A stretch of 42,353 bases of DNA from an uncultured Hyphomicrobiales bacterium. Lineage in GTDB: Bacteria > Pseudomonadota > Alphaproteobacteria > Rhizobiales > Beijerinckiaceae. The notes under the pieces were generated by a model. The model saw only the letters and a list, made by a program, of their open reading frames with translations. It was not told the origin of the DNA and searched no databases. Location: the NCBI GenBank assembly GCA_903885755.1, contig CAISJZ010000394.1:1-42353 (forward strand), in the 5' to 3' direction. Each line of letters opens with the position of its first letter. Positions within the stretch are counted from its first letter, which is position 1. Positions 9,081 to 20,007 of the stretch are shown one piece after another. The position numbers and the translations under genes are program-made.

Positions 9081-9974
9081 ATGTCGGGTCGAAATGAAAT
9101 GTCCGTCCAGAAAATCATCGATCTCGATCCCATGGAAATTCCGCTGACCACCTTCTTTCCGGCCGCGAGCCTGACCGCGCTTGAAGGCGAACGCGCGCTC
9201 TTCGATGGCGCGCATGTTGACTTCGCGACGGGGATGGCGCGCATCGCGATCCAGAGCCACGTCCTGAGGGTCGATGGCGCGATCGTTCTCATCGACACCT
9301 GCGTCGGCGAACACAAGGATCGTCCGCTCCGCCCGACGTGGAACAGGCGTTCGGGAACCGATTTCCTCAAGCAGCTCGACGCGGCTGGCCACCGGCCGGG
9401 CGACATTGATTTCGTCTTCTGCACACATCTCCATGCCGACCATGTCGGCTGGAATACGCGGCTGGACTCAGGCCATTGGGTCCCGACCTTTCCCAACGCG
9501 CGCTATCTCGCGGGCAAGAGCGAACTCGCCAACTGGCGCAAGGCGGCCGAGACCGAGCCGGAGGTCAACCACGGCTCCTACCGCGACAGCGTTCTGCCTG
9601 TTCTCGATGCCGGCCTTGTCGATGAAGTGTCCCCGGGCGAGGGGTTCGTCGAGGGGACGAAAATCATTCCTCTCCCCGGACATACGCTCGGGCAGATCGG
9701 GCTTGAGGTTCGGTCGGGGCAAGGCCCCGATCTGCTGTTCTGTGGCGACGCCATCCATTCGCCGGTTCAGGTTTCGCACCCTGAGTGGTCGAGCTTTCTC
9801 TGTGACGATCCCGCGCTGGCGGTCACGACCCGCAATGGCCTGATCGAGCGCGCCGCGCGAGGCGACACATTGCTCATGCCCGCCCATCTGCGCGCGGCGC
9901 CCGCCCTTGGAGTCCGGCGGCTTGGCGAACGTCATCAGCCCGTGTTTTGCGATTGCGAGGGCAAGCCGTTGTAA
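9081..9974 (+). CDS. MBL-fold metallo-hydrolase
   Basis: Zn motif 'THLHADHVGWN', 'PLPGHTLGQIG', 'FCGDAIHSPVQ'; ATG at 9081 preceded by GGAGAGA. Confidence 0.88.
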   Translation: MSGRNEMSVQKIIDLDPMEIPLTTFFPAASLTALEGERALFDGAHVDFATGMARIAIQSHVLRVDGAIVLIDTCVGEHKDRPLRPTWNRRSGTDFLKQLDAAGHRPGDIDFVFCTHLHADHVGWNTRLDSGHWVPTFPNARYLAGKSELANWRKAAETEPEVNHGSYRDSVLPVLDAGLVDEVSPGEGFVEGTKIIPLPGHTLGQIGLEVRSGQGPDLLFCGDAIHSPVQVSHPEWSSFLCDDPALAVTTRNGLIERAARGDTLLMPAHLRAAPALGVRRLGERHQPVFCDCEGKPL

Positions 9975-10060
9975 CGATTTCCGCAGGTTTTACCGGCGCG
10001 AAAATCCCTGTAAGCTCCCGGCAACAACCCGTGATCAGCGCGCGCCTTCGGGAGGACAGG

Positions 10061-11113
10061 ATGATCCATTTCGCCGCTCGCTTTTTCGCGTCGCTCGCAT
10101 GTCTGGCGGGGCTCATCGCGGGCGCGGGCGCGCAAACATCGAGCGCGCAGGACCCGGCGGCGTATTACAAGACACACACGGTGCGGTTCATCTCCGGCGG
10201 CGGCCCGGGCGGCGGCTACGACAATTACGCGCGACTGCTGGCGCCGCATCTGGCGACCGCGATGTCCGCAAACGTGGTGGTGGAAAACCAGCCTGCCGCG
10301 GGCGGCATTGTCGGCCTCAATCGAATCTACGCCAATGAGCCCGACGGCTTGCAGTTCATCATTCTCAACGGCGGCGCCGCGGTCCTGTCGCAACTCTTCG
10401 ATCTGCAAAGCGTGCAATACGATCTCGCGAAGGTGAATTTTCTGGCGACCGTCAGTTCCTCGCCCTGGGTCGTGCTGGTCAATCCGAAATCACCCTACAG
10501 GACCATGGCCGATCTTGTGAAGGCGGGAACGATGATCCGCTGGCCCGCGACTGGACCGATCGACGGCCTGTCTGACGGCGCCTCGATGCTGTGCGAGGCC
10601 TACAAGATGCCTTGCCGCGTCGTGCTCGGCTACAAATCGAGCAGCGAGGGGGCTCTCGCCATCGAGCGCGGCGAGATGGACGCGCTCTATGTCTCCGACA
10701 CCTCGGCGAACAATTACATCAAGAATGGCGAAGCGCGCCCCATCGCCGTCATTTCGCGCGAGCGGTCGCGCTTCCTGCCGGACATGCCGACGATTTTCGA
10801 ACAGGGCGGTCTGAGCGAAAATCAGGACTGGTGGCTGAAGGCGCGCGCCGATGTCGACGCGCTGGGGCGCATCATCATCGCCGGGCCCAATGTGCAGCCC
10901 GAGCGCATGGCCTATCTCCAGGCCAAGATGAAGCAGATCGTCACCGATCCCGCCATCAAGGCCGAGGGCGACAGGCTGGAGCGCTATCTCGATTTCCAGT
11001 CGCCGGACGCGACCCGCGATCGCGCCCTTGGCCTCATCAACGGCGTCACCGGCGACCGCAAGGCGCTGCTCAAGGACGTGGTGATGAAGAAGTTCCTGCC
11101 AGGCGCGAACTAG
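10061..11113 (+). CDS. Bug/TctC-family periplasmic substrate-binding protein
   Basis: Signal peptide then 'HTVRFISGGGPGGGYDNYARLLAPHLA...VVVENQPAAGGIVGLNRIYA'; ATG at 10061 preceded by GGGAGGACAGG. Confidence 0.87.
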   Translation: MIHFAARFFASLACLAGLIAGAGAQTSSAQDPAAYYKTHTVRFISGGGPGGGYDNYARLLAPHLATAMSANVVVENQPAAGGIVGLNRIYANEPDGLQFIILNGGAAVLSQLFDLQSVQYDLAKVNFLATVSSSPWVVLVNPKSPYRTMADLVKAGTMIRWPATGPIDGLSDGASMLCEAYKMPCRVVLGYKSSSEGALAIERGEMDALYVSDTSANNYIKNGEARPIAVISRERSRFLPDMPTIFEQGGLSENQDWWLKARADVDALGRIIIAGPNVQPERMAYLQAKMKQIVTDPAIKAEGDRLERYLDFQSPDATRDRALGLINGVTGDRKALLKDVVMKKFLPGAN

Positions 11114-11514
11114 ACCCTTTCGGCCACGCGGCGCTCAACCGCCAGTCCCTTGCCCGCCGGGCGGGTCATCAGGAAACGGCCGGAGACGCCGCCGCGTACC
11201 CGCCAGCGGCCTTCGATCTCCGTGCCGTCGACGCTCATCGCCCCGTCATAGTCGACGGAGTGGTCCCAGCCAGCCGAGCCGTCATAGGTCTTGGTGAATT
11301 GCACGCGCTGGCCATTGCGCAAACCATCGACCATGGCGCACAGGGTCGCGCGCTGGCGCCGACCGACAAGGGCTGTCTCATGGGTCGATCCGCCAAAACT
11401 CGTCCCGGTCTGGATGAGCGTAGCGGTGAACGGCGTCGGTTCGCCAATGCCGGGGTAGGAATAGAGCCCCTGCCAGACGCCGGTCAGGCTGGACGCGCCG
11501 CTCTGCGAAGCCAT
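11110..11514 (-). CDS. Conserved hypothetical protein
   Basis: MASQSGASSLTGVWQGLYSYPGIGEPTPFTATLIQTG...; ATG at 11514 with GGGAGA upstream; beta-rich short protein. Confidence 0.7.
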   Translation of the reverse strand: MASQSGASSLTGVWQGLYSYPGIGEPTPFTATLIQTGTSFGGSTHETALVGRRQRATLCAMVDGLRNGQRVQFTKTYDGSAGWDHSVDYDGAMSVDGTEIEGRWRVRGGVSGRFLMTRPAGKGLAVERRVAERV

Positions 11515-11692
11515 CAAAATCTCCCGCGGGACAATCGATTGGGGCCAACGGGCGATCACATGGCGCCAATTGTTGCTTTCCGCAAGTATCGGGATGGCGA
11601 GGGCTCGAAACATGCCGTCCGCCGCCTTGCGCCCGGCGGATCAAGTGGTTATACCCCCGCCCACTGGCAAGCCGTTCGCGGCGCGATTGGCC

Positions 11693-11767
11693 GGGCGATT
11701 AGCTCAGTGGTAGAGCGTTCCCTTGACATGGGAGAGGTCACAGGTTCGAAACCTGTATCGCCCACCA
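11693..11767 (+). tRNA. tRNA-Val(GAC), CCA encoded
   Basis: 7-bp acceptor GGGCGAT/ATCGCCC, D-arm AGCTCAGTGGTAGAGC, anticodon loop TTGACAT (GAC), T-arm CAGGTTCGAAACCTG, ACCA 3' end. Confidence 0.96.
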
Positions 11768-11934
11768 GATCCGCCAATAATCCCGTTCCTGGCCGCTCAT
11801 TTTCGCTTCGGTCGCTCGGCGAATGACACCCGCCTGCCTCGCGAAATCGCTGGCCCCCGCCCAGCAAAAATGCTTTCTGCGAGCGACGGCGCGCCCGAAA
11901 ATGGTTCCGGGCCGCGATGAGAGGCCTTCCCGCC

Positions 11935-12111
11935 ATGGCGATCAAGTTCCGGGACGTGGACAAAGCCACTTCTCCAAAACCGGCCAAGCCACGCGCACCC
12001 GAAGCGCCCGAGACACTTTTCACGCCCGACGCCAAGGCGGAGGAAGCCCCGGAAACGCCGGACGCGGCGAAAAAACGCGGTCGCCCAGGCAAAGCTAAAT
12101 TCAGGTCCTGA
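11935..12111 (+). CDS. Small hypothetical protein with basic GRPGK-type C-terminus
   Basis: MAIKFRDVDKATSPKPAKPRAPEAPETLFTPDAKAEEAPETPDAAKKRGRPGKAKFRS; in-frame ATG at 11935, little other support. Confidence 0.5.
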   Translation: MAIKFRDVDKATSPKPAKPRAPEAPETLFTPDAKAEEAPETPDAAKKRGRPGKAKFRS

Positions 12112-12126
12112 ACGCGGCTGAATCAG

Positions 12127-12963
12127 CTATTCGGCGTCAATGGTGTATCGGCCATCCCGCTTCCTGACGACCCCGTAGCCGGGAAAATCGAGATGCATGC
12201 CGGCGACACGCGTGCGGTCAGCGGCGACCCTGTCGAGAAGCCGAAGGCGCGAGGCCACGGCCTGCGCGGGATCGGTGTCGAAAACAAAGGCGATTTCCGG
12301 CCGCTCAAGTTGCATGAACGCCATGTGGATCGTGTCGCCCCAGATGATCAGACTGTCAGCGCCGCCCTCGATGGTCCAGGTGTTGTGGCCCGGCGTGTGA
12401 CCCGGCGACATCAGCGCGTGAACGCCTGGCAGGAATTCGCCGTCCCCGATCCGCGTCGTTCGTTTCTCATAGGGCGCGAGGGATTTCTTCGCGTTGATCA
12501 TGTTGCGAAGTTGCCGGTCGTGAGCGGCCTGCGAGAGATCGCGATCGTACCAGAACCTGATCTCGGTCTCCTGCACGACGATCTCGGCCCTGGGGAACCA
12601 GGGTTGACCGACCCCATCGACCAATCCGTTTGAATGGTCGGGGTGAATGTGCGTCAGCAGGATATGCGTGATGCTGTCGAGCCCGACGCCGGCGGCGCGC
12701 AGATTGTCCGGCAGCTTGCCAAGCGCCGACCCCATCGTATCGCCCGTGCCCGCGTCGACCAGCGCGCGAACGCCGCGACCCTCGACGAGGAACGCGTTGA
12801 CCGAGAGAAAAACGGGTTCATCCAGCGCCTTGCCGGAAATCTTTTGCGTCATCGCCTTGTCAACGCCAACGGTCACATCGATCGTGGTTTCGAAAAGCCC
12901 GTCGCTGAAGGCTGTCACCGTATAGTCGCCGATCACCAGGGATCGCGGGGCCGGCGCTGTCAT
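12127..12963 (-). CDS. MBL-fold metallo-hydrolase
   Basis: '[15 protein letters not shown]', '[11 protein letters not shown]', '[11 protein letters not shown]'; ATG at 12963. Confidence 0.88.
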   Translation of the reverse strand: MTAPAPRSLVIGDYTVTAFSDGLFETTIDVTVGVDKAMTQKISGKALDEPVFLSVNAFLVEGRGVRALVDAGTGDTMGSALGKLPDNLRAAGVGLDSITHILLTHIHPDHSNGLVDGVGQPWFPRAEIVVQETEIRFWYDRDLSQAAHDRQLRNMINAKKSLAPYEKRTTRIGDGEFLPGVHALMSPGHTPGHNTWTIEGGADSLIIWGDTIHMAFMQLERPEIAFVFDTDPAQAVASRLRLLDRVAADRTRVAGMHLDFPGYGVVRKRDGRYTIDAE

Positions 12964-13135
12964 TTCATCCTCCCTTTTGTCCTTTCCGACAGAAAAGCAC
13001 GTGGGAGGCGCCCACGCCAGCATCACGTGTCAATCCGCGAATGTTCGCCAAAGGACGGGAAAGGCGCTAGGCTCTCGTCCAGCAAGGGGAAACGCTCCGG
13101 AATTTCAAGGCGGCGCCGCGCCGCTGGAGCCTGTC

Positions 13136-14014
13136 GTGATTTCACTCCGGATCCACCACCGCACCACCTATCGCTACCATCAGCCGGTCTGGCTGGGCCC
13201 GCATCGTCTCATGCTGCGTCCACGCGAGAGCCGCGATTTGCGCCTGATATCGAGCGAGGTCACGGTTTCGCCGCCAGCCGTCGTCTCCTGGGCGCATGAC
13301 GTCTTCGGCAACGCCGTCGCGACCGCCGTCTTTCAGGGCATGGCCGACCATCTCGTAATCGACAGCTTCGCGGAACTGGAGCTCAACGCGGTGGCGTGGC
13401 CGCTGTTCGATATCGACCCCTCGGCCATGGTCTATCCCTTCCGCTACTCCAACGATGAATGGACCGATCTCGGCGCGCTCACCGCCCAGCAATATGTCGA
13501 TCCGGGCGGTCGTTTGCGCGACTGGGCCCGGGGCTTCGTGCGCGGCGTCTCGACCGACACCCTCGCCTTGCTCAAGGACCTGAACGCGGGTGTCGCGAGC
13601 TGGATTTCGTACCAGAGTCGCGACGACGAAGGCACGCAATCGCCGAACCAGACGCTCGACCGCGGCTGGGGGTCGTGCCGCGACTTCGCGGTGCTCTTCA
13701 TCGAGGCCGCGCGCAGTCTCGGCTTTGGCGCGCGGATCGTCTCTGGCTATCTCTACAATCCGGACATGGCCTATCTCGGCTCCAGCGGCGCGGGATCGAC
13801 CCACGCCTGGGCGGAGGTCTTCGTGCCCGGCGCGGGCTGGATCACCTTCGACCCCACCAATCGCGGCGTCGGCGGCTCCAATCTCATTCCCGTCGCGCTG
13901 ACGCGGGACATCCGCCAGACCATGCCCGTCTCCGGCAGCTTCGTCGGCATGACCGATGCATTTCAGGGAATGTCGGTCGAGGTGTCGGTCATGCCCACCA
14001 CCCTGACGGGCTGA
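13136..14014 (+). CDS. Transglutaminase-like family protein (N-terminal bacterial transglutaminase domain plus core)
   Basis: Cys-His-Asp triad context '[15 protein letters not shown]', '[15 protein letters not shown]', 'TFDPTN'; GTG start at 13136. Confidence 0.9.
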   Translation: MISLRIHHRTTYRYHQPVWLGPHRLMLRPRESRDLRLISSEVTVSPPAVVSWAHDVFGNAVATAVFQGMADHLVIDSFAELELNAVAWPLFDIDPSAMVYPFRYSNDEWTDLGALTAQQYVDPGGRLRDWARGFVRGVSTDTLALLKDLNAGVASWISYQSRDDEGTQSPNQTLDRGWGSCRDFAVLFIEAARSLGFGARIVSGYLYNPDMAYLGSSGAGSTHAWAEVFVPGAGWITFDPTNRGVGGSNLIPVALTRDIRQTMPVSGSFVGMTDAFQGMSVEVSVMPTTLTG

Positions 14015-14186
14015 GAAAGCACGGCGCCGCATTTTCATGCGGATTCGGCGCGCGCATTGATCAGTTTGCGCTAATAACCGGCGGAAGCGCTTGATCGCCT
14101 GTCGTTTAAATTGACAGATGATCAGGCGCGGCGGCAAATCGAGGCAGGCGCATATTCCAGCGCGCAATCGGAAAGCAGCTCATATC

Positions 14187-17100
14187 GTGTCGATCCAGGT
14201 CGCTCTCCATCACGTCACCCACTACAAATACGACCGTCCGATTTCGCTCGGTCCCCAGACCATACGATTGCGTCCGGCGCCCCATTGCCGTACGCGCGTG
14301 CCTGGCTATTCCCTAAAAATTCTGCCGGCCGGCCATTTCATCAACTGGCAGCAGGATCCGCACGGCAACTGGCTGGCCCGGCTGGTGTTCCCGGAAAAGG
14401 CGACGGAATTCCGCATCGAGGTCGATCTCCTCGCGGAACTTGCCGTCTATAACCCCTTCGATTTCTTCGTCGAACCTTACGCCGAGGAATTTCCCTTCGC
14501 CTATACGCCGGAACTGGCGACCGAGCTTGCTCCCTATCTCGAGGTCGCGCCGGGCGGGCCGGCGATCGAGGCTTACGTCGGCGGCATCTCGACCGAAAAG
14601 ACCCGCATCATTCCATTTCTGGTCGGCCTGAACACGCGCCTGCAAAACGATATTCAATATGTCATCCGCATGGAGCCGGGCGTTCAGGACCCCGACGAAA
14701 CCCTGACGCAGCGCTCGGGTTCCTGCCGCGATTCGGCGTGGCTGCTGGTGCAGATCATGCGGCGGCTCGGGCTCGCGGCCCGCTTCGTATCGGGCTACCT
14801 CATCCAGTTGAAGGCCGACGTCGATCCCATTGAGGGACCAAGGGGCACGGACCACGACTTCACAGATCTTCACGCCTGGGCGGAAGTCTATATCCCCGGC
14901 GCCGGGTGGATCGGCCTTGACGCAACCTCGGGGCTCTTCTGTGGCGAGGGTCATCTTCCGCTTTGCTGCGCGCCGCACTATCGCTCCTGCGCGCCGGTCA
15001 CCGGCATTGTCGAACCCGCGAATGTTGAATTCGGTTTCGAGATGAAGGTCGAGCGCATTCGTCAGGCCCCGCGCGTCACCGCGCCCTTTTCCGATGAAGC
15101 GTGGACCCGCCTCGATCAACTCGGTCAGGCGGTCGACAAGGACCTCGAGGCGCAAGACGTGCGCCTCACCATGGGCGGCGAGCCGACGTTCATTTCGATC
15201 GATGATTTCGAAGCGGCTGAATGGAACACCGACGCCGTCGGGCCAACCAAGCGCGAATACGCCGACGCTCTCATTCGCAGGCTGACGGCGCGCTTCGCGC
15301 CCGGCGGCTTCCTGCACTACGGACAGGGCAAGTGGTATCCCGGCGAAAGCCTGCCGCGCTGGGCTTTCGCGCTTTACTGGCGCAAGGACGGCAAGCCGAT
15401 CTGGAAGAATCACGCCCTCGTCGCGGGCGTGTCGGGCGCCCACGAGGCGACGCCGGCGCTGGCGGGCGCCTTCGCCAACGACCTCTCCAGACGCCTTGGC
15501 CTGGGAGAGGAATTCGTTATTCCCGCTTACGAAGACCCCGTTCACTGGATCGCCAAGGAGGGTGCCCTTCCAATCAATGTCAATCCCGACGATCCAAAGA
15601 TCAACGACCCCGAGGAACGCGCCCGGATGATCCGGACCTTCGAGCGGGGGCTTACGACGCCGGCCGGCTATGTTCTGCCAATTCAGCGCTGGAACGCCGC
15701 GGCGACTTCGCGCTGGCGCTCCGAGCGCTGGCCGATGCGGCGGGGCCAACTGTTCCTCGCGCCCGGCGATTCGCCAGTTGGATTGCGATTGCCGCTGAGT
15801 TCCCTTCCCTGGGCGCCGCCCTCCGCATACGCGTACATCCATCCACAGGACTCGCTGGAAGACCGCGACGATCTTCCGGACTTCTCGCGCGCAAGGCCGA
15901 TGATGCGCGCCATCGCGACGCCTCAGGCGCCCGAGACGCCCGGACAGGAAGTCCATGAACAGACCGCGGATGACAAAGGCCTGGTGCGAACCGCCATGAC
16001 GATCGAGCCGCGCGATGGCGTGCTCTGCGTCTTCATGCCGCCGGTTTCCCGGCTCGAGGATTATCTCGATCTTCTCGCCGCCGTCGAGGAGACCGCGAAC
16101 GACGCCGGATTGCCCTTGCACATCGAGGGCTATCCGCCACCGGTCGATCCGCGCATCGACGTCGTCAAGGTGACGCCCGACCCCGGCGTCATAGAGGTTA
16201 ATATTCATCCAGCCGCCTCGTGGCGCGACGCCGTCGCCACCACCACCACACTCTACGAAGAGGCTTTCCAGGCGCGGCTGACCACCAGCAAATTCATGGT
16301 GGATGGCCGCCAAACGGGCTCGGGCGGCGGCAACCATGTGGTGCTCGGTGGCCAGACCCCCGCCGATTCGCCGTTCCTGCGCCGTCCGGACCTGCTCAAA
16401 AGTCTCGTTCTCTACTGGCAGCGGCATCCGTCGTTGTCCTACCTGTTCTCCGGTCTGTTCGTCGGGCCGACGAGCCAGTCGCCGCGCGTCGACGAAGGAC
16501 GCCACGACGGGCTCTACGAGCTGGAGATCGCGCTCGCCAGCGTGCCCGCACCCGGCGCCACGGGTTTTCCCCTCTGGCTGGTCGACAGGCTGTTCCGGAA
16601 TCTTCTCGTCGACATGTCCGGCAATACCCATCGCGCGGAAATCTGCATCGACAAGCTTTATTCGCCCGACGGCCCGACCGGACGTCTCGGGCTGGTCGAA
16701 TTCCGCGCCTTCGAAATGCCGCCGGACGCGCGCATGAGCCTCGCGCAGCAATTGCTGCTGCGGGCGCTGATCGCCTGGTTCTGGCGCGAGCCGCAGCAGG
16801 GCGGCTTCGTGCGCTGGGGAACCACGCTGCATGACAAATTCATGCTGCCGCATTTCGCCTGGGAGGATTTCATGGGCGTCCTCGCCGATCTGCGGCGCGG
16901 CGGCTATCATTTCGAGCCGGAATGGTTCGAGGCGCAGCGTGAATTCCGCTTCCCGCTGGCGGGAATGGTCGAACACGGCGGCGTGCGCCTCGAGGTCCGG
17001 CACGCGCTCGAACCCTGGCTGGTGCTCGGCGAGGAGGGCGCGTCGGGAGGAACCGTCCGTTTTGTCGATTCGTCGGTCGAACGGCTGGAAATAAAGGCGC

Positions 17101-17498
17101 GCGGCTTCGTGGTGGGCCGGCATGTCATTGCCTGCAATGGTCGTCGGGTCCCCATGACGAGCACCGGCGCCTCCGGGGAAGGGGTCGGCGGCGTCCGCTT
17201 CAAGGCCTGGCAGCCCCCCTCCGGGATGCATCCGACCATCCCGGTTCACGCGCCGCTGACCTTCGATATCATCGATTCCTGGAGCAATCGCTCGCTCGGC
17301 GGCTGTGTTTACCATGTGACGCATCCCGGAGGTCGCAATCACGATACATATCCGGTAAACTCCTTCGAAGCCGAAGCACGGCGGCTCGCGCGATTCCAGG
17401 ATCATGGCCATACCCCTGGGCGCGTGGTCCCGCCGCGCGAGGAAATCGCGGGAGAATTTCCGCTGACGCTGGATCTGCGGAGGACTCTTGCCTTTTAA
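14187..17498 (+). CDS. Transglutaminase-like protein fused to a DUF2126 C-terminal region
   Basis: N-terminal '[16 protein letters not shown]', core '[12 protein letters not shown]...[24 protein letters not shown]', long C-terminal region with '[15 protein letters not shown]', '[33 protein letters not shown]'; GTG start at 14187. Confidence 0.92.
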   Translation: MSIQVALHHVTHYKYDRPISLGPQTIRLRPAPHCRTRVPGYSLKILPAGHFINWQQDPHGNWLARLVFPEKATEFRIEVDLLAELAVYNPFDFFVEPYAEEFPFAYTPELATELAPYLEVAPGGPAIEAYVGGISTEKTRIIPFLVGLNTRLQNDIQYVIRMEPGVQDPDETLTQRSGSCRDSAWLLVQIMRRLGLAARFVSGYLIQLKADVDPIEGPRGTDHDFTDLHAWAEVYIPGAGWIGLDATSGLFCGEGHLPLCCAPHYRSCAPVTGIVEPANVEFGFEMKVERIRQAPRVTAPFSDEAWTRLDQLGQAVDKDLEAQDVRLTMGGEPTFISIDDFEAAEWNTDAVGPTKREYADALIRRLTARFAPGGFLHYGQGKWYPGESLPRWAFALYWRKDGKPIWKNHALVAGVSGAHEATPALAGAFANDLSRRLGLGEEFVIPAYEDPVHWIAKEGALPINVNPDDPKINDPEERARMIRTFERGLTTPAGYVLPIQRWNAAATSRWRSERWPMRRGQLFLAPGDSPVGLRLPLSSLPWAPPSAYAYIHPQDSLEDRDDLPDFSRARPMMRAIATPQAPETPGQEVHEQTADDKGLVRTAMTIEPRDGVLCVFMPPVSRLEDYLDLLAAVEETANDAGLPLHIEGYPPPVDPRIDVVKVTPDPGVIEVNIHPAASWRDAVATTTTLYEEAFQARLTTSKFMVDGRQTGSGGGNHVVLGGQTPADSPFLRRPDLLKSLVLYWQRHPSLSYLFSGLFVGPTSQSPRVDEGRHDGLYELEIALASVPAPGATGFPLWLVDRLFRNLLVDMSGNTHRAEICIDKLYSPDGPTGRLGLVEFRAFEMPPDARMSLAQQLLLRALIAWFWREPQQGGFVRWGTTLHDKFMLPHFAWEDFMGVLADLRRGGYHFEPEWFEAQREFRFPLAGMVEHGGVRLEVRHALEPWLVLGEEGASGGTVRFVDSSVERLEIKARGFVVGRHVIACNGRRVPMTSTGASGEGVGGVRFKAWQPPSGMHPTIPVHAPLTFDIIDSWSNRSLGGCVYHVTHPGGRNHDTYPVNSFEAEARRLARFQDHGHTPGRVVPPREEIAGEFPLTLDLRRTLAF

Positions 17499-20007
17499 GC
17501 GCCAGATCGAACCCGACGACGCTGCTCGCGCGCGGCGCATCGGGACATGGATTTCTGGCTACCGGACCGTAACCGGCGTTCCCGATGAGTTGATCGGACC
17601 AGATGGTAACCCGCGACCTCACTGGCTGACGTTCCTGGAGACGCTCGCCGGTCTTGGCGACGACGATATCGAGCAACGCTTCGCCGCCGCCGGGCGCCGA
17701 ATCAATGACATGGGCGTCAGCTACCGCGTTCTTGGAGAGGCGCGGGAGCGCACATGGCGCCTCAGCCAACTGCCGCTGCTGTTGCCTGAAGCCGAATGGA
17801 GCGAGATCGCCGCCGGGATCGCCCAACGCGCCGAATTACTCGATCTCGTCCTGAAGGACGTCTATGGCGATGGACGGCTTGTCGCAGAAGGCGCGGTGCC
17901 AGCGGCCACGGTCGCGGGATCGCAGGACTTCATCCGGCCCATGCGAGGCGTGGCGCCGCCCGGCGGTCGCTGGCTGCGATTTTACGCGGCTGACATCGGG
18001 CGTGGACCCGACGGCAAATGGTGGGTGCTGGGCGATCGCGCCCAGGCGCCTTCCGGTTCCGGCTATGCCTTGCAGAACCGGCTAATTCTGTCGGGCACCT
18101 TTCCGACCCTCTATCAGGACATGAACGCGCAACGCCTCGCGCCATTCTTCCGCGACTTTCGCGCCGGTCTGGCGGGCTCGGCACAGCGCAGCGAGCCGCG
18201 CATCTGCCTTCTGACGCCAGGTCCTTACAGCGAGACCTACGCGGAACAGGTCAATCTGGCCCGCTATCTCGGGCTTCTGCTCGTTGAAGGCGAGGATCTC
18301 GTCACAAGCGAAGGTAAGCTCTACGTGCGCACGATAGCGGGCCTTAAACGCGCCGACGTCCTGTGGCGACGCGTGGACGCCGACTGGTGCGACCCGCTTG
18401 AACTGAACGCGGGCTCACGGTTGGGCGTGCCCGGACTGCTGGACGCCATCCGCCAGGGATCGGTCGCCGTGGCGAACATGCCCGGCTCGGGCCTCATCGA
18501 GTCGCGCGCTCTGATGAGCTTTCTGCCATCGCTCGCCAAGCGTTTGCTCGGCGAGGACCTGCGGCTTCCCAACGTCGCGACCTGGTGGTGCGGCCAGGAG
18601 CAGGAGCGCGAGGAAATCCTCGATTCCCTCGACGAGCGCGCGATCAGCGGCGCTTTCGTCGACCGGATGCCAGGCTTTCCCGATCGCGACGCGATGGTCG
18701 GCACGGAACTCGACCCTGATACGCGCGCGCGCCTTGTCGCCGCGATCCGCGACCGCGGAATGGATTTTGTCGGGCAGGAAGTCGTGCGGCTGTCGACGAC
18801 GCCGACATGGAACGATGGCGTTCTGTCGCCGCGCCCCTTCGCCTTGCGCGTCTTCGCCGCCGCCACCGCCGATGGCTGGAAAGTCATGCCCGGCGGATTC
18901 TGCCGGATTTCCGATCGCCTTGATGTCCGCGCGGTGTCCATGGACGCGGGCGCGCAATCCGCCGATGTCTGGGTGCTCGGCGAGCGGCTCGCGGAACCGA
19001 CAACCCTGTTGCCGCCGACCGATGGCGGGCACATTGTCCGGGTGCTGGGCAGCCTGCCAAGCCGGGCCGCCGACAACCTGTTCTGGATGAGCCGCTATCT
19101 CGAACGGGCCGAGGCCACGTTGCGAATCGTCCGCAGCCTCTGCAACCGGATGACCGACGCCCGCTCGGTCGGTCAGGGCGGCCACGAACCGATCGAGGAT
19201 CTCCGCCGTCTTCTCGTGGCGTGGGGCGCGGTCTCCGAGGAATCCCTCGAGGAACCGCCCGCAGAAACCGCGCGCGCCGCCGCGACCGATATTGAGGAAT
19301 ATGGCTCGGTCCTGTCCATCGCGCGTCAAACCAAGCACGCCGCCTCGATCATTCGCGAGCGACTGTCGCAGGATGTCTGGCAATTGCTTGGCCGGCTGGA
19401 AAATAGATTGGAACAGCTCGCGCGACATGCCGCGTCCGAACCCGAAATTCTGGAACATGCCGAACGCGCGCTGCATACACTCGCGGCGCTGTCCGGTCTC
19501 ATCAACGAAAACTTCAACCGCGTCGCTGGCTGGAGCTTTCTCGACATGGGAAAGCGCGTCGAGCGCGCCATCAATACGTGCCGGTTCGCCCGCCAGTTCG
19601 CGGACGCACAGGCCACGATGGAGTCTCTCGATACGCTCATGGAGCTGATCGATTCACAGATCACCTACCGCTCGCGATACCTCGCGGGCGCGGCGCTGGC
19701 TCCGCTGCTCGACATGGCGATTCTCGATCCCTTCAATCCACGTTCGGTTGGATTTCAGGTGGCTCGTATCGACGACCATCTCGCCGCCTTGCCCTCCCTG
19801 CTGGACGACGGCGTGATGGAGCCGCAGCGACGCCTCGTCGTGCGCCTGCGCGCCGAGCTTGAATCCGAGGACGCCCGCAAGCTCGACTCCACGCGTATTC
19901 TGTCGATCGAGCAGCGTTTGATGCAGCTCGCCGAAGCCATCGGCGATCGCTATTTCTCCCAGGGCGCCCGTATCGAGCGCGTCGACAAGGCGTCCGGTCT
20001 CGCGTGA
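17488..20007 (+). CDS. Circularly permuted ATP-grasp type 2 protein fused to alpha-E (DUF403) domain
   Basis: '[38 protein letters not shown]' and '[27 protein letters not shown]...'; TTG start with GGAGGA upstream, overlapping the previous gene by 11 nt. Confidence 0.9.
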   Translation: MPFKRQIEPDDAARARRIGTWISGYRTVTGVPDELIGPDGNPRPHWLTFLETLAGLGDDDIEQRFAAAGRRINDMGVSYRVLGEARERTWRLSQLPLLLPEAEWSEIAAGIAQRAELLDLVLKDVYGDGRLVAEGAVPAATVAGSQDFIRPMRGVAPPGGRWLRFYAADIGRGPDGKWWVLGDRAQAPSGSGYALQNRLILSGTFPTLYQDMNAQRLAPFFRDFRAGLAGSAQRSEPRICLLTPGPYSETYAEQVNLARYLGLLLVEGEDLVTSEGKLYVRTIAGLKRADVLWRRVDADWCDPLELNAGSRLGVPGLLDAIRQGSVAVANMPGSGLIESRALMSFLPSLAKRLLGEDLRLPNVATWWCGQEQEREEILDSLDERAISGAFVDRMPGFPDRDAMVGTELDPDTRARLVAAIRDRGMDFVGQEVVRLSTTPTWNDGVLSPRPFALRVFAAATADGWKVMPGGFCRISDRLDVRAVSMDAGAQSADVWVLGERLAEPTTLLPPTDGGHIVRVLGSLPSRAADNLFWMSRYLERAEATLRIVRSLCNRMTDARSVGQGGHEPIEDLRRLLVAWGAVSEESLEEPPAETARAAATDIEEYGSVLSIARQTKHAASIIRERLSQDVWQLLGRLENRLEQLARHAASEPEILEHAERALHTLAALSGLINENFNRVAGWSFLDMGKRVERAINTCRFARQFADAQATMESLDTLMELIDSQITYRSRYLAGAALAPLLDMAILDPFNPRSVGFQVARIDDHLAALPSLLDDGVMEPQRRLVVRLRAELESEDARKLDSTRILSIEQRLMQLAEAIGDRYFSQGARIERVDKASGLA

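Noticed and set aside
10591-11826. 411-aa ORF extending through the tRNA-Val
   Set aside because: Out of frame with the Bug-family gene; its C-terminus (SSVVERSLDMGEVTGSKPVSPT) is a translated tRNA, a common spurious ORF signature.
14091-14140. TTGACA and inverted repeats between the first two transglutaminase genes as a promoter
   Set aside because: TTGACA at 14111 has no good -10 element at suitable spacing; inverted repeats are short and imperfect.
14313-17540. 1075-aa antisense ORF over the transglutaminase/DUF2126 gene
   Set aside because: Very Arg/Ala/His-rich translation without recognisable domains; long antisense ORFs are expected in GC-rich genes with strong codon bias. The sense strand has clear family motifs.
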